A stretch of 47,222 nucleotides of DNA, taken from positions 1 to 47,222 of the forward strand of contig JAATGU010000137.1 in assembly GCA_015654535.1 (NCBI GenBank). Reading direction: 5' to 3'. Of the stretch, positions 28,413-36,473 are shown piece by piece (positions within the stretch are counted from its first letter, which is position 1; each line of letters begins with the position of its first letter). Source of the DNA: Bacteroidales bacterium (GTDB lineage: Bacteria > Bacteroidota > Bacteroidia > Bacteroidales > Bacteroidaceae). A program made the translations under genes and the position numbers. A model generated the notes under the pieces. It had not been told where the DNA came from. It searched no databases and worked only from the letters and a program-made list of their open reading frames with translations.

Positions 28413-28476
28413 CCATCTTCTTTTATTTATTCTTGGAGTCCAACATAATCTACCTTAGCTCATACTAAAGCCGGGA

Positions 28477-28484
28477 CAAAGATA
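28477..28484 (-). promoter_or_regulatory. Predicted tetR-efflux operon promoter (-7 box TATCTTTG)
   Basis: The minus strand reads TATCTTTG, an exact -7 consensus 65 bases before the tetR start. Just upstream, AAACTT-N12-AAGTTT (28491-28514) forms an imperfect palindrome over the -33 region, a possible TetR operator. That operator call is weak because only the 6-bp arms match. Confidence 0.5.
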
Positions 28485-28645
28485 TAAATAAAACTTTAAG
28501 CATTAAATAAGTTTTGTAATTCCCCTTTCTAATTTAATACTATCAATGTAAAAACGTAGGATGAGATTTGCGATAAAGATAATACTGTTAAGCTATTCTA
28601 TACAAGGATAAATCGATAAAATAATCTTTTTACCCGATGAACAAA

Positions 28646-28675
28646 GTAAAGAGATTGTTTAACAATGCTCTTTAC
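28646..28675. repeat. 30-base near-perfect palindrome
   Basis: GTAAAGAG-ATTGTT-T-AACAAT-G-CTCTTTAC: 14 base pairs with a single-base loop and one bulged G. It lies in the 358-base gap between the tetR promoter and the cyclodeaminase terminator. Neither side has a strong T tract, so it looks more like an operator or an extruding palindrome than a terminator. The rest of the gap shows nothing beyond the promoter and terminator listed separately. Confidence 0.6.
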
Positions 28676-28697
28676 CATGATATGTCAGCTCTCTTAT

Positions 28698-28733
28698 ATA
28701 AAAAAACCTCGGTTTCAAAACGAAATCGAGGTT
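28698..28733 (-). terminator. Rho-independent terminator of the cyclodeaminase gene
   Basis: On the minus strand a 12-bp stem (28705-28716 with 28722-28733, one G-U pair, loop of five) runs straight into six T residues. It begins 37 bases after the stop codon of the gene ending at 28771. Confidence 0.85.
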
Positions 28734-28770
28734 GCTATTACTTTTCTCTTATCTTACTCTTTTCCAAAGT

Positions 28771-29394
28771 TCAGAATTTTGTTTTTACCCAAGAAAGCAA
28801 TTCCTGCTCCTTCTTTATTGCCTGTTTTTCAATATCATCTGATTTTACTGTCAAATCCTCCACAATCTGCTTGCTTTTCAATAAATGAAAGTTTACACGA
28901 ATAGTGAACAGTGCGCTAAGCACCGCGCTACGAGCAAAAATGATTGCAGCACAAGCATCAATCATTGCCTTTTTATCCGCTTGCCGAGCAACTTCAGCTA
29001 TAAGATCCATCATCCGCATCGCCATTTCTGCCACATCAAAAGGCACCATAACCGCAATCAAAATAGATTTTTGAATCTGTTCGTCTTTACTCTTTATTTC
29101 TTCACTTGCTCCTTCAGGCATTTTATATGCGGCAAAAAGTTCCTTATAAGAATCCGCATCCCGATCAATGGCAAGCGTAAATTCTTTCCGCAATTCTTTC
29201 ATACTCTGGGCAATTTCTTCCATCTGTGATCTGATTACCACACTATCCTGTCCCGAAATTGTAAGGTTCGCAACCATTTCAGTCAACGAAGCCGCAAGAG
29301 CTGCACTTAAAGCAGATGCACAACCTCCGGTAGGTAAATATTCACTGTTTGCCGTTCTCGCTAAATAATCTTTTATTGATAAATCTGCTAACAT
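28771..29394 (-). CDS. Cyclodeaminase/cyclohydrolase family protein (FTCD C-terminal domain type)
   Basis: 207 residues, all-helical. LPTGGCASALSAALAASLTEMVANLTI is the conserved N-terminal helix pair of the formiminotransferase-cyclodeaminase C-terminal domain and of stand-alone methenyl-tetrahydrofolate cyclohydrolase FchA. A further match is FTLAIDRDADSYKELFAAYKMP. The family interconverts one-carbon tetrahydrofolate forms. No formiminotransferase or histidine-use gene is adjacent here, so the exact reaction is open. The gene appears monocistronic, with a strong terminator downstream, and is divergent from the amidotransferase gene. Confidence 0.88.
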   Translation of the reverse strand: MLADLSIKDYLARTANSEYLPTGGCASALSAALAASLTEMVANLTISGQDSVVIRSQMEEIAQSMKELRKEFTLAIDRDADSYKELFAAYKMPEGASEEIKSKDEQIQKSILIAVMVPFDVAEMAMRMMDLIAEVARQADKKAMIDACAAIIFARSAVLSALFTIRVNFHLLKSKQIVEDLTVKSDDIEKQAIKKEQELLSWVKTKF

Positions 29395-29525
29395 CTTTCA
29401 AAGTTTTTTATTTTTCTATCAGTCGAAGATAGGGATTTCTCAGAAAAAGAGCAATAAATTAGATAGATTTTATTCACTCTCATGAAAAATTCCAGATAAA
29501 TATTCTATATTCATCAAAAAAAGAG

Positions 29526-29533
29526 TTACTTTG
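29526..29533 (+). promoter_or_regulatory. Possible promoter of the amidotransferase-activator operon
   Basis: TTACTTTG matches seven of eight bases of the -7 consensus TAnnTTTG, 30 bases before the start codon. No -33 box is evident. Confidence 0.35.
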
Positions 29534-29563
29534 CATCTCATTTCTGATTAAAAAACGAAGTTT

Positions 29564-30265
29564 ATGAAATTAAATATTCTTCTTTGCGACACATTCCCGG
29601 GACTCCTTCCCGAGTATATTGAGTCTTATTCCTCTCTATTCTGTAATTTATTCGATTCTATCCGTCCAGATATGGAATACATGATTCATACTGTTCAAAA
29701 TGGTGAAATTCCTGAAATAATCCGTACAGATGAGCTCTATCTAATCACCGGAAGTCGTGCCGGAGCTTATGATGATACACCATGGGTAAAAAATTTACTT
29801 AGTTTTATTTGTAAAGCGCATAAAAAGCAAGCTAAACTAATAGGCATTTGCTTTGGTCACCAGGCCATTGCTCAGGCATTAGGAGGGAAAGTTGAGAAAT
29901 CTGATAAAGGATGGGGAACAGGTATACGATCTTCCAAAATTGTAATGCCCAAAGCATTAACTTACTTTACGAAAGGCGAAATGAGTTTGCATTATAACCA
30001 TCACGATCAGGTTATAACACTTCCCAAAGAAGCAACATTGTTTGCTACCAGCTCTTTTTGTCCAATTGAAGGATTTGTGGTAGGAGAACATATACTTACT
30101 TTTCAAGGACATCCCGAATACACTTCAGAGTACAACCGTTATACTATTCAGAATAATGCAAAAGATGAGCCGGATGATATAAAAGAAAAAGCACTAAAAA
30201 GTATTGATACTTTAAAAACAACTGAAAAAGAAGTTGCTCATTGGATTATAGATCTTATTAAATAA
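29564..30265 (+). CDS. Class I glutamine amidotransferase-like protein
   Basis: 233 residues, cytosolic, a single GATase1 domain. The nucleophile cysteine is in GICFGHQAIAQALGG and the His-Glu pair in FQGHPEYTSEY, so the catalytic triad is intact. It resembles the free-standing GMP-synthase-like amidotransferases; related enzymes include gamma-glutamyl-polyamine hydrolases. No synthase partner is nearby. Its stop codon overlaps the first base of the next frame (TAATG), so the two genes are probably co-translated. Why it is coupled to a sigma-54 activator and kdp is unclear. Confidence 0.88.
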   Translation: MKLNILLCDTFPGLLPEYIESYSSLFCNLFDSIRPDMEYMIHTVQNGEIPEIIRTDELYLITGSRAGAYDDTPWVKNLLSFICKAHKKQAKLIGICFGHQAIAQALGGKVEKSDKGWGTGIRSSKIVMPKALTYFTKGEMSLHYNHHDQVITLPKEATLFATSSFCPIEGFVVGEHILTFQGHPEYTSEYNRYTIQNNAKDEPDDIKEKALKSIDTLKTTEKEVAHWIIDLIK

Positions 30266-31626
30266 TGATAAACGTAAACGCCATGAACAAAGTTCTGATT
30301 ATTGATGATGAAAACCAGCTCAGGAAACTTTTAACAAGGATGCTGGAACTCGAAGGATATGAAATCTATCAGGCTTCAGATTGTCGTTCGGGAATAAAGC
30401 AAATTGAAATTAGTTCTCCTGAAGTAGTATTATGTGATGTGCGTTTGCCAGATGGTAATGGTGTGGATTTGGTACTTAAAATCAAAAAAACATATCCACA
30501 GACAGAAGTTATCTTACTTACTGCCCATGGAAATATTCCAGATGGCGTACAAGCAATTAAAAACGGAGCATTTGATTACATCACCAAAGGGGATGATAAT
30601 AACAAAATTATTCCGCTGATTAGTAGGGCGATGGAGAAAGCCTTAATGAACAAACGATTGGAACAATTGGAATCACAAGTTGGCAGACAATATTCATTTC
30701 AAAACATTCAGGGAAGTAGCAAGTTAATCAAAGACACCATATCGCTTGCACAAAAAGTATCGACAACAGATGTGCCTGTACTCCTCACTGGAGAAACGGG
30801 AACAGGTAAAGAAGTGTTTGCACAGGCTATTCATGGAAATAGTGTCCGACGAGATAAAGCTTTTGTAGCAATAAATTGTTCTTCCTTTAGTAAGGATCTC
30901 TTAGAAAGTGAAATGTTTGGTTACAAAGCCGGAGCATTTACTGGTGCGGCTAAAGATAAAAAAGGACTTTTTGAAGAGGCAAACAATGGAACTATATTCC
31001 TCGATGAAATAGGAGAAATGGTCTTTGACCTCCAAGCAAAATTATTGAGAATTCTGGAAACGGGCGAGTTCATAAAAATTGGAGAGACTAAACCAACAAA
31101 AGTGAATGTGCGTATTATTGCAGCGACAAACCGTGATTTAGCTAAAGAGATAGAAGACGGTCATTTTAGGGAAGATCTATTTTATCGTCTTTCTGTTTTT
31201 CAGATTCATCTACCCGCATTACGTGATCGAAGTGAAGACATCGAGCTCATTGCCCGTTCTTTTATAGAAGACTTTGGAGCCAAACTATCTAAACAAGCAG
31301 TAACGATCAATCAAGAATTTATAGAAGCATTGAAACGGCATAGTTGGAAAGGAAATATTCGTGAACTCCGCAACGTAATAGAACGCAGCCTCATCGTGTG
31401 TAACGAAGACGAGTTAACTCTTCAGGATCTTCCAATAGAAATTCAAAATTCTCACTTTGAAGAAATTGCCGGAAAAAGTTACTCAAACTTTGAGATGGCT
31501 ACTATGGAACGCCGCCACATCGCCCGCGTGCTCCAATACACCAAGGGAAATAAAACAGAAGCTGCACGACTACTAAAAATTGGACTGACCACTTTATATC
31601 GGAAAATCGAGGAATACAAATTATAA
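30265..31626 (+). CDS. NtrC-family sigma-54-dependent response regulator, likely activator of kdp
   Basis: 453 residues from the ATG at 30265; the in-frame ATG at 30283 (MNKVLIIDDE) is the more typical receiver start and may be the real one. Receiver domain about 8-120 with phospho-acceptor D58 in VVLCDVRLPDG. AAA+ domain about 145-385 with Walker A GETGTGKE, the sigma-54-contacting GAFTGA loop, Walker B GTIFLDEIGE and the arginine region FREDLFYRLSVF. C-terminal Fis-type helix-turn-helix (TEAARLLKIGLTTLYRKIEEY). All elements needed for sigma-54 activation are present. It sits just upstream of kdp, three phased palindromes and a sigma-54 promoter match. The histidine kinase at the far end of the kdp operon is its likely partner (inference). 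Confidence 0.95.
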   Translation: MINVNAMNKVLIIDDENQLRKLLTRMLELEGYEIYQASDCRSGIKQIEISSPEVVLCDVRLPDGNGVDLVLKIKKTYPQTEVILLTAHGNIPDGVQAIKNGAFDYITKGDDNNKIIPLISRAMEKALMNKRLEQLESQVGRQYSFQNIQGSSKLIKDTISLAQKVSTTDVPVLLTGETGTGKEVFAQAIHGNSVRRDKAFVAINCSSFSKDLLESEMFGYKAGAFTGAAKDKKGLFEEANNGTIFLDEIGEMVFDLQAKLLRILETGEFIKIGETKPTKVNVRIIAATNRDLAKEIEDGHFREDLFYRLSVFQIHLPALRDRSEDIELIARSFIEDFGAKLSKQAVTINQEFIEALKRHSWKGNIRELRNVIERSLIVCNEDELTLQDLPIEIQNSHFEEIAGKSYSNFEMATMERRHIARVLQYTKGNKTEAARLLKIGLTTLYRKIEEYKL

Positions 31627-31656
31627 ATTATTGTTCCTATTTATACCGTGTTTAAA

Positions 31657-31713
31657 TACTAGTAGTAACTGCCCAACTACTACGTAGTAATCGAGCCATT
31701 ACTATATAGTAAT
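31657..31713. promoter_or_regulatory. Three phased palindromes (TACTA-N1-2-TAGTA), candidate enhancer sites
   Basis: Sites are 31657-31667 (TACTAGTAGTA), 31678-31689 (TACTACGTAGTA) and 31698-31713 (ATTACTATATAGTAAT, a perfect 16-bp palindrome). Their centres are about 22 bases apart, two helical turns, so all face the same side of the DNA. They begin 31 bases after the activator gene and lie about 155-210 bases upstream of the sigma-54 promoter, the usual distance for an NtrC-type activator. Assignment to that activator is inference from position. Confidence 0.75.
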
Positions 31714-31866
31714 TTTTTGCCTTAGAAATATTCACAAAGAAACCTTCCGCATACTGCCAAAACAGCATACTACCCTACCAAAATGAAAGGGCAGTTTTCA
31801 GTGTTCTAAAAGAATCTAATTCCTTAATTAATTGTTTTACTGTAAGATATATATAATGCATTTCTT

Positions 31867-31883
31867 TTGGCATATCTTTAGCA
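31867..31883 (+). promoter_or_regulatory. Sigma-54 (RpoN) promoter of the kdp operon
   Basis: TTGGCATATCTTTAGCA matches the -24/-12 consensus TTGGCA-N6-TTGCW with one mismatch, and the invariant GG (31869-31870) and GC (31881-31882) are exactly 10 bases apart. Transcription would start near 31893, about 45 bases before the first microprotein. An overlapping TATCTTTA (31873-31880) is one base off a housekeeping -7 box, but the sigma-54 reading fits the neighbouring activator better. The 311-base gap also holds direct GCATACT repeats (31749-31755, 31765-31771). Confidence 0.75.
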
Positions 31884-31937
31884 CTAATTTATATGATTAT
31901 AAAAAATATTAATAAATAATTTAAAGGGTAAAAAAAG

Positions 31938-32030
31938 ATGAACACATTATTATTTATTTTAAGTTGCCTTTTAGGCTATTGCTGTTTCTGGCTTTTCTTT
32001 AAATGTATAGAGTGGTTTGAACAAATATAA
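31938..32030 (+). CDS. 30-residue single-span membrane microprotein, first gene of the kdp operon
   Basis: ATG at 31938 to TAA at 32030. The product begins MNTLLFILSCLLGYCC and ends CIEWFEQI: one membrane helix with three cysteines inside or next to it and a short acidic tail. The start follows a purine-rich run (AAAAAAAG), as kdpF does. Its opening (M-x-TLLF-x-L, then GY) resembles the KdpF encoded 12 bases downstream, so it may be a diverged KdpF copy. It is inside the transcript predicted from the sigma-54 promoter. I cannot name a family. Confidence 0.6.
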   Translation: MNTLLFILSCLLGYCCFWLFFKCIEWFEQI

Positions 32031-32042
32031 ATAAGAAAAGAG

Positions 32043-32123
32043 ATGTATACACTATTGTTTGTTCTAGGTTTAGCCATCTTCGGCTATATGATTTACGTAC
32101 TTATCAAGCCCGAAAAGTTTTAA
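32043..32123 (+). CDS. kdpF: KdpF, small accessory subunit of the Kdp K+ pump
   Basis: 26 residues: MYTLLFVLGLAIFGYMIYVL then IKPEKF. A single membrane helix ending in the K-P-E-x-F tail is the hallmark of KdpF, which stabilises the KdpABC complex. It ends four bases before the kdpA start. It is too short for ordinary gene finders but is well supported by sequence and position. Confidence 0.88.
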   Translation: MYTLLFVLGLAIFGYMIYVLIKPEKF

Positions 32124-32127
32124 TAAA

Positions 32128-33828
32128 ATGAATACAGAATTATTTGGCAGCGGAATACAGATTATCTTGATGATTGCGTTAAGCTATCCGCTGGGTAAAC
32201 ATATCGCAAGAGTTTATAAAGGAGAAAAAAACTGGTCGGACTTCATTGCTCCTGTAGAAAATGCAATTTTTAAACTCTGTAAGATTGATCCAACAGAGGA
32301 AATGGACTGGAAGAAGTTTTTAGGAACACTTCTAACTCTGAATTTTTTCTGGTTTCTCTGGGGTATGATTTTACTGGTGTCTCAACATTGGCTTCCATTA
32401 AATCCAGATGGGAACGGATCACAAAGTATAGATCAGGCTTTTAATACTGCTATTAGCTTTTTAGTAAATTGTGACTTGCAACATTATAGTGGTGAAAGCG
32501 GGCTGACTTACTTCACTCAATTATTTGTAGTGATGCTTTTCCAGTTTGTTACCGCAGCAACAGGAATGGCTGCAATGGCTGGCGTAATGAAAGCAATGGC
32601 TGCAAAGACAACTAAAACGATTGGAAACTTTTGGTTCTTTCTGGTAAGAAGTTGCACTCGTATTTTGTTACCCTTATCTTTAATCCTTGGTTTCATTCTT
32701 ATTGTTCAAGGGGTACCAATGGGATTTGATGGAAAAACGACTATCCCTACACTGGAAGGTAGTCAGCAAACAGTTTCTCAGGGACCTGCCGCGGCAATTG
32801 TAGCAATCAAACAGCTCGGTACTAATGGGGGTGGATATTTTGGTGCAAACTCTTCCCATCCGTTGGAAAATCCTTCTTATCTTACTAATATGGTGGAGAA
32901 TATTTCCATTTTACTAATTCCTATGGCTATGATCTTTGCCCTTGGTTTCTATATTAAGCGTAAAAAGATGGCTCTCTGTATTTTTAGTGTGATGCTTTTT
33001 GCTATTCTTATTGGCATAGGGATTAATACTTGGCAAGAGACAGGTGGTAATCCAAAACTTGCCGACATTGACCAAAGAGGAGGATCAATGGAAGGGAAAG
33101 AGGTCCGTATTGGCTCGGCCGCCACAGCTCTATGGAGTATTACCACGACTGCCAGCTCCAATGGATCAGTAAATGGAATGCATGACAGTATGATGCCACT
33201 TTCTGGAATGATGGAAATGCTCAATATGCAAACCAATACATGGTTTGGTGGTGTAGGAGTTGGCTTCTTAAATTATTATATATTCATCATTATCGCAGTG
33301 TTTATAAGTGGATTGATGGTGGGACGAACTCCCGAATTCTTGGGTAAAAAGGTAGAAGCAAGAGAAATGAAAATTGCAATAATTATTGCATTGATTCATC
33401 CATTCATGATTCTTGTAGGTACAGCCGTTTCTTCTTATGTATATGCGCACCATCCAGGGTTGGTTACCGCTGAAGGTGGATGGTTGAATAATGCTTCCTT
33501 CCATGGACTGAGTGAAATGTTTTATGAATACACTTCTTCCGCAGCAAATAACGGTTCTGGTTTTGAAGGACTGATAGATAATACTCCATTTTGGAATTAT
33601 TCTACTGGATTGATTCTTATTCTTAGCCGATATTTACCCATTGTAGGGCAAGTAGCTATCGCTGGAATACTAGCTCAGAAGAAATTTATCCCTGAAAGTG
33701 CCGGAACACTAAAAACAGATACTGCAACGTTTGGAGTAATGACCTTTGCCGTGATTTGCATTATTGCTGCACTAGCATTCTTCCCCACTCATGCGTTAAG
33801 TACCATCGCAGAACAGTTAAGTTTATAA
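32128..33828 (+). CDS. kdpA: KdpA, K+-binding channel subunit of the Kdp ATPase
   Basis: 566 residues, polytopic, typical KdpA length. The K+-selectivity loops of the four pseudo-repeats are visible, for example [38 protein letters not shown] and [22 protein letters not shown]. KdpA is the ion-selecting inner-membrane subunit that draws K+ at low external concentration and passes it to KdpB. It is the third gene in the predicted operon. Confidence 0.97.
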   Translation: MNTELFGSGIQIILMIALSYPLGKHIARVYKGEKNWSDFIAPVENAIFKLCKIDPTEEMDWKKFLGTLLTLNFFWFLWGMILLVSQHWLPLNPDGNGSQSIDQAFNTAISFLVNCDLQHYSGESGLTYFTQLFVVMLFQFVTAATGMAAMAGVMKAMAAKTTKTIGNFWFFLVRSCTRILLPLSLILGFILIVQGVPMGFDGKTTIPTLEGSQQTVSQGPAAAIVAIKQLGTNGGGYFGANSSHPLENPSYLTNMVENISILLIPMAMIFALGFYIKRKKMALCIFSVMLFAILIGIGINTWQETGGNPKLADIDQRGGSMEGKEVRIGSAATALWSITTTASSNGSVNGMHDSMMPLSGMMEMLNMQTNTWFGGVGVGFLNYYIFIIIAVFISGLMVGRTPEFLGKKVEAREMKIAIIIALIHPFMILVGTAVSSYVYAHHPGLVTAEGGWLNNASFHGLSEMFYEYTSSAANNGSGFEGLIDNTPFWNYSTGLILILSRYLPIVGQVAIAGILAQKKFIPESAGTLKTDTATFGVMTFAVICIIAALAFFPTHALSTIAEQLSL

Positions 33829-33841
33829 TTGCAAGAAGAAT

Positions 33842-35875
33842 ATGAAAGAAAATAAATCAGCCTCTTTATTCCCTAAAGAGCAAGTAATGGAAAGCTTTAA
33901 ACAATCTTTCGTGAAGTTAAATCCACGGGTGATGATTAAGAATCCTATTATGTTTACTGTAGAAGTGGCAACCGTTGTAATGTTAATAGTTACAGGATAT
34001 TCCATCTTTAACAAGGCACAAGGTTCATTCGGATACAATGTCATCGTGTTTATCATTTTGTTCATTACTTTATTGTTTGCCAATTTTGCAGAAGCTATTG
34101 CCGAAGCAAGAGGAAAAGCGCAAGCCGACAGTTTGAGAAAAACACGCGAAGAGACTCCTGCAAAAAAAATAATAAATGGAAAAATAGAAGTAGTAAGTAG
34201 TGCTTTACTGAAAAAAGGCGATATTTTTGAGTGTGAGGCCGGAGACCTTATTCCTTCAGATGGTGAAATTATTGAAGGGCTTGCATCTATCGATGAAAGT
34301 GCCATCACTGGAGAGAGTGCTCCGGTAATTCGGGAAGCCGGAGGCGATAAGAGTTCTGTTACCGGAGGTACAAAAGTATTGTCGGACAATATAAAGGTGG
34401 TGGTAACCACACAGCCGGGAGAGAGTTTTCTTGATAAGATGATTGCTTTGGTAGAAGGTGCTTCCCGCAAGAAGACACCAAATGAAATTGCTTTAACCAT
34501 TTTACTGGCTGGCTTCACTTTGGTATTTGTGATTGTATGCATTACCTTAAAGCCGTTGGCTGACTATTCACATACCACTCTTACTATTGCTTCCTTAATT
34601 TCCTTGTTCGTTTGCCTCATTCCTACTACTATCGGCGGATTACTTTCTGCCATCGGTATTGCAGGAATGGACAGAGCTTTGCGGGCAAACGTAATCACCA
34701 AGTCGGGTAAAGCTGTAGAAACTGCCGGAGATGTGGATACTCTTTTGCTGGATAAAACGGGAACCATCACGATTGGTAATCGTAAAGCAACCAAATTCTA
34801 TCCTGTAAACGGCATGGAAGAGCGAATGTTTATTGAGTTTTGCTTGCTTGCTTCATTATCCGATGAGACTCCCGAGGGAAAGTCTATCGTGGAATTGGGA
34901 AGAGAAGGCGGTCTCAGGATGAGAAACTTGAATACCACGGGAAGTAAAATGATTAAGTTCACCGCAGAGACAAGATGTTCTGGCGTAAATTTGCAAGATG
35001 GTACAGAAATCCGTAAAGGAGCATTTGATGCGATTCGTAAGATTGCCGAATCTGCGGGCAACAAATTCCCTAAAGATACGGAGGAGATTACTGCTGCGAT
35101 CTCTAACAATGGGGGAACTCCACTGGTTGTTTGTGTAAACAAAGAGATTGTCGGAGTGATTGAATTACAAGACATTATTAAACCAGGCATACAAGAGCGT
35201 TTTGAACGTTTACGTAAGATGGGAGTTAAAACGGTTATGGTTACCGGCGATAATCCTCTTACCGCCAAATATATTGCAGAAAAAGCCGGAGTAGATGATT
35301 TTATTGCGGAAGCCAAACCGGAAGACAAAATGGAATATATTAAAAAAGAGCAGGACTCTGGTAAACTGGTGGCCATGATGGGCGACGGAACCAATGATGC
35401 TCCTGCTTTGGCTCAGGCAAATGTTGGTGTGGCAATGAACAGCGGAACGCAGGCTGCCAAGGAAGCTGGCAACATGGTGGATCTTGATAATGATCCTACC
35501 AAACTAATTGAGATTGTAGAAATCGGCAAACAATTATTAATGACACGTGGTACTTTAACCACTTTCTCTATAGCTAATGATGTAGCCAAATATTTCGCGA
35601 TTGTTCCTGCATTGTTCATGGTATCCATTCCTCAATTAGCTGCATTAAATGTTATGGGATTGCATAGTCCTGAAAGTGCTATCTTATCAGCAATTATTTT
35701 CAATGCGCTTATTATCCCGGCTTTAATCCCATTGGCATTGAAAGGTGTGAAATATAAACCGATCGGTGCATCAGCACTTCTTCGCCGCAACCTATTGATT
35801 TACGGATTAGGAGGCGTGATTGCCCCTTTCATTGGGATTAAATTGATTGATTTGATTGTCAGTTTATTTTTTTAA
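33842..35875 (+). CDS. kdpB: KdpB, P-type ATPase subunit of the Kdp K+ pump
   Basis: 677 residues. P-type ATPase marks are complete: actuator-domain TGES in AITGESAPV, phosphorylated aspartate D304 in [11 protein letters not shown], and the hinge motif [15 protein letters not shown]. Membrane helices are near 35-80, 215-275 and 575-677. It hydrolyses ATP to energise K+ transport by KdpA. It starts 13 bases after kdpA. Confidence 0.98.
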   Translation: MKENKSASLFPKEQVMESFKQSFVKLNPRVMIKNPIMFTVEVATVVMLIVTGYSIFNKAQGSFGYNVIVFIILFITLLFANFAEAIAEARGKAQADSLRKTREETPAKKIINGKIEVVSSALLKKGDIFECEAGDLIPSDGEIIEGLASIDESAITGESAPVIREAGGDKSSVTGGTKVLSDNIKVVVTTQPGESFLDKMIALVEGASRKKTPNEIALTILLAGFTLVFVIVCITLKPLADYSHTTLTIASLISLFVCLIPTTIGGLLSAIGIAGMDRALRANVITKSGKAVETAGDVDTLLLDKTGTITIGNRKATKFYPVNGMEERMFIEFCLLASLSDETPEGKSIVELGREGGLRMRNLNTTGSKMIKFTAETRCSGVNLQDGTEIRKGAFDAIRKIAESAGNKFPKDTEEITAAISNNGGTPLVVCVNKEIVGVIELQDIIKPGIQERFERLRKMGVKTVMVTGDNPLTAKYIAEKAGVDDFIAEAKPEDKMEYIKKEQDSGKLVAMMGDGTNDAPALAQANVGVAMNSGTQAAKEAGNMVDLDNDPTKLIEIVEIGKQLLMTRGTLTTFSIANDVAKYFAIVPALFMVSIPQLAALNVMGLHSPESAILSAIIFNALIIPALIPLALKGVKYKPIGASALLRRNLLIYGLGGVIAPFIGIKLIDLIVSLFF

Positions 35876-35887
35876 TTCGTCAGTAAA

Positions 35888-36457
35888 ATGAAAACAACTC
35901 TTATAAAATCAGTAAAATTAACGCTGTTACTTTGCTTACTTCTTGGAGTAGGTTACGTATTTGTTCTTTGGATTTTTGCACAAGTGGCTTCTCCTAATAA
36001 GGGAAATGCGGAACTGCTAACGGTAAACGGTAAAGTGATTGGTGCAGCAAATGTGGGGCAAGGGTTCACTAAAGATATTTATTTTTGGGGACGGCCTTCG
36101 GCGGTGAATTATAAAGCCGATGCTTCGGGAGGTAGCAATAAAAGTGTTGCAAACAAAGAATATCTACAAACAGTTAAAGAAAGAATTGATGTATTTTTAA
36201 TGCACCATCCTTACCTGAAACGTAGTGAAGTTCCTGCAGAAATGGTAACTGCCAGCGGGTCCGGTCTTGATCCTGACATTACTCCACAATGTGCTTTTGT
36301 GCAAATAAAACGCGTGGCTCAGGCACGAGGAATGAACGAATCTGCCGTAAAAGAAATAGTTGAAAAACAGATAGAGAAACCTTTTTTAGGTATCTTTGGA
36401 ACGACAAAAATTAATGTTCTAAAACTAAATGCTGCTTTAGATGAAGCTCATAAGTAA
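35888..36457 (+). CDS. kdpC: KdpC, accessory subunit of the Kdp ATPase
   Basis: 189 residues with one N-terminal membrane helix (about 9-32) and a periplasmic domain holding family motifs: YFWGRPSAVNYKADASGGSN, SGSGLDPDITPQCAFVQIKR and a C-terminal VNVLKLN-like segment (INVLKLNAALDEA). KdpC is needed for assembly and ATP affinity of the pump. It starts 12 bases after kdpB. Confidence 0.97.
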   Translation: MKTTLIKSVKLTLLLCLLLGVGYVFVLWIFAQVASPNKGNAELLTVNGKVIGAANVGQGFTKDIYFWGRPSAVNYKADASGGSNKSVANKEYLQTVKERIDVFLMHHPYLKRSEVPAEMVTASGSGLDPDITPQCAFVQIKRVAQARGMNESAVKEIVEKQIEKPFLGIFGTTKINVLKLNAALDEAHK

Positions 36458-36473
36458 TCAATAGTAAGATGGC

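Noticed and set aside
17404..28677. A shared 22-base string (TGTTTAACAATGC followed by TTTACCA) near 17404 and near 28656, at first taken for a common regulatory element.
   Set aside because: About two mismatches over 22 bases. A rough estimate for an AT-rich 47-kb window on both strands gives one or two such pairs by chance, and the second copy is explained by its own palindrome.
28637..28888. Plus-strand frame of 83 codons starting MNKVKRLF.
   Set aside because: It runs through the palindrome and the terminator and into the opposite strand of the cyclodeaminase gene; its translation has no domain character.
31661..31682. Stem TAGTAGT/ACTACTA between the first two palindromes, considered as an RNA hairpin or terminator of the activator gene.
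   Set aside because: It arises from the overlap of repeated operator half-sites and has no T tract; the phased DNA-palindrome reading explains it better.
31873..31880. TATCTTTA read as a housekeeping -7 promoter for kdp.
   Set aside because: It overlaps a longer and better match to the sigma-54 consensus, lacks the conserved final G and lies beside a sigma-54 activator gene.
33823..34542. Long minus-strand frame (239 codons) opposite kdpB.
   Set aside because: It lies almost entirely opposite kdpB, which has complete P-type ATPase motifs; its Ser/Pro/Ile-rich composition is typical of an antisense shadow.
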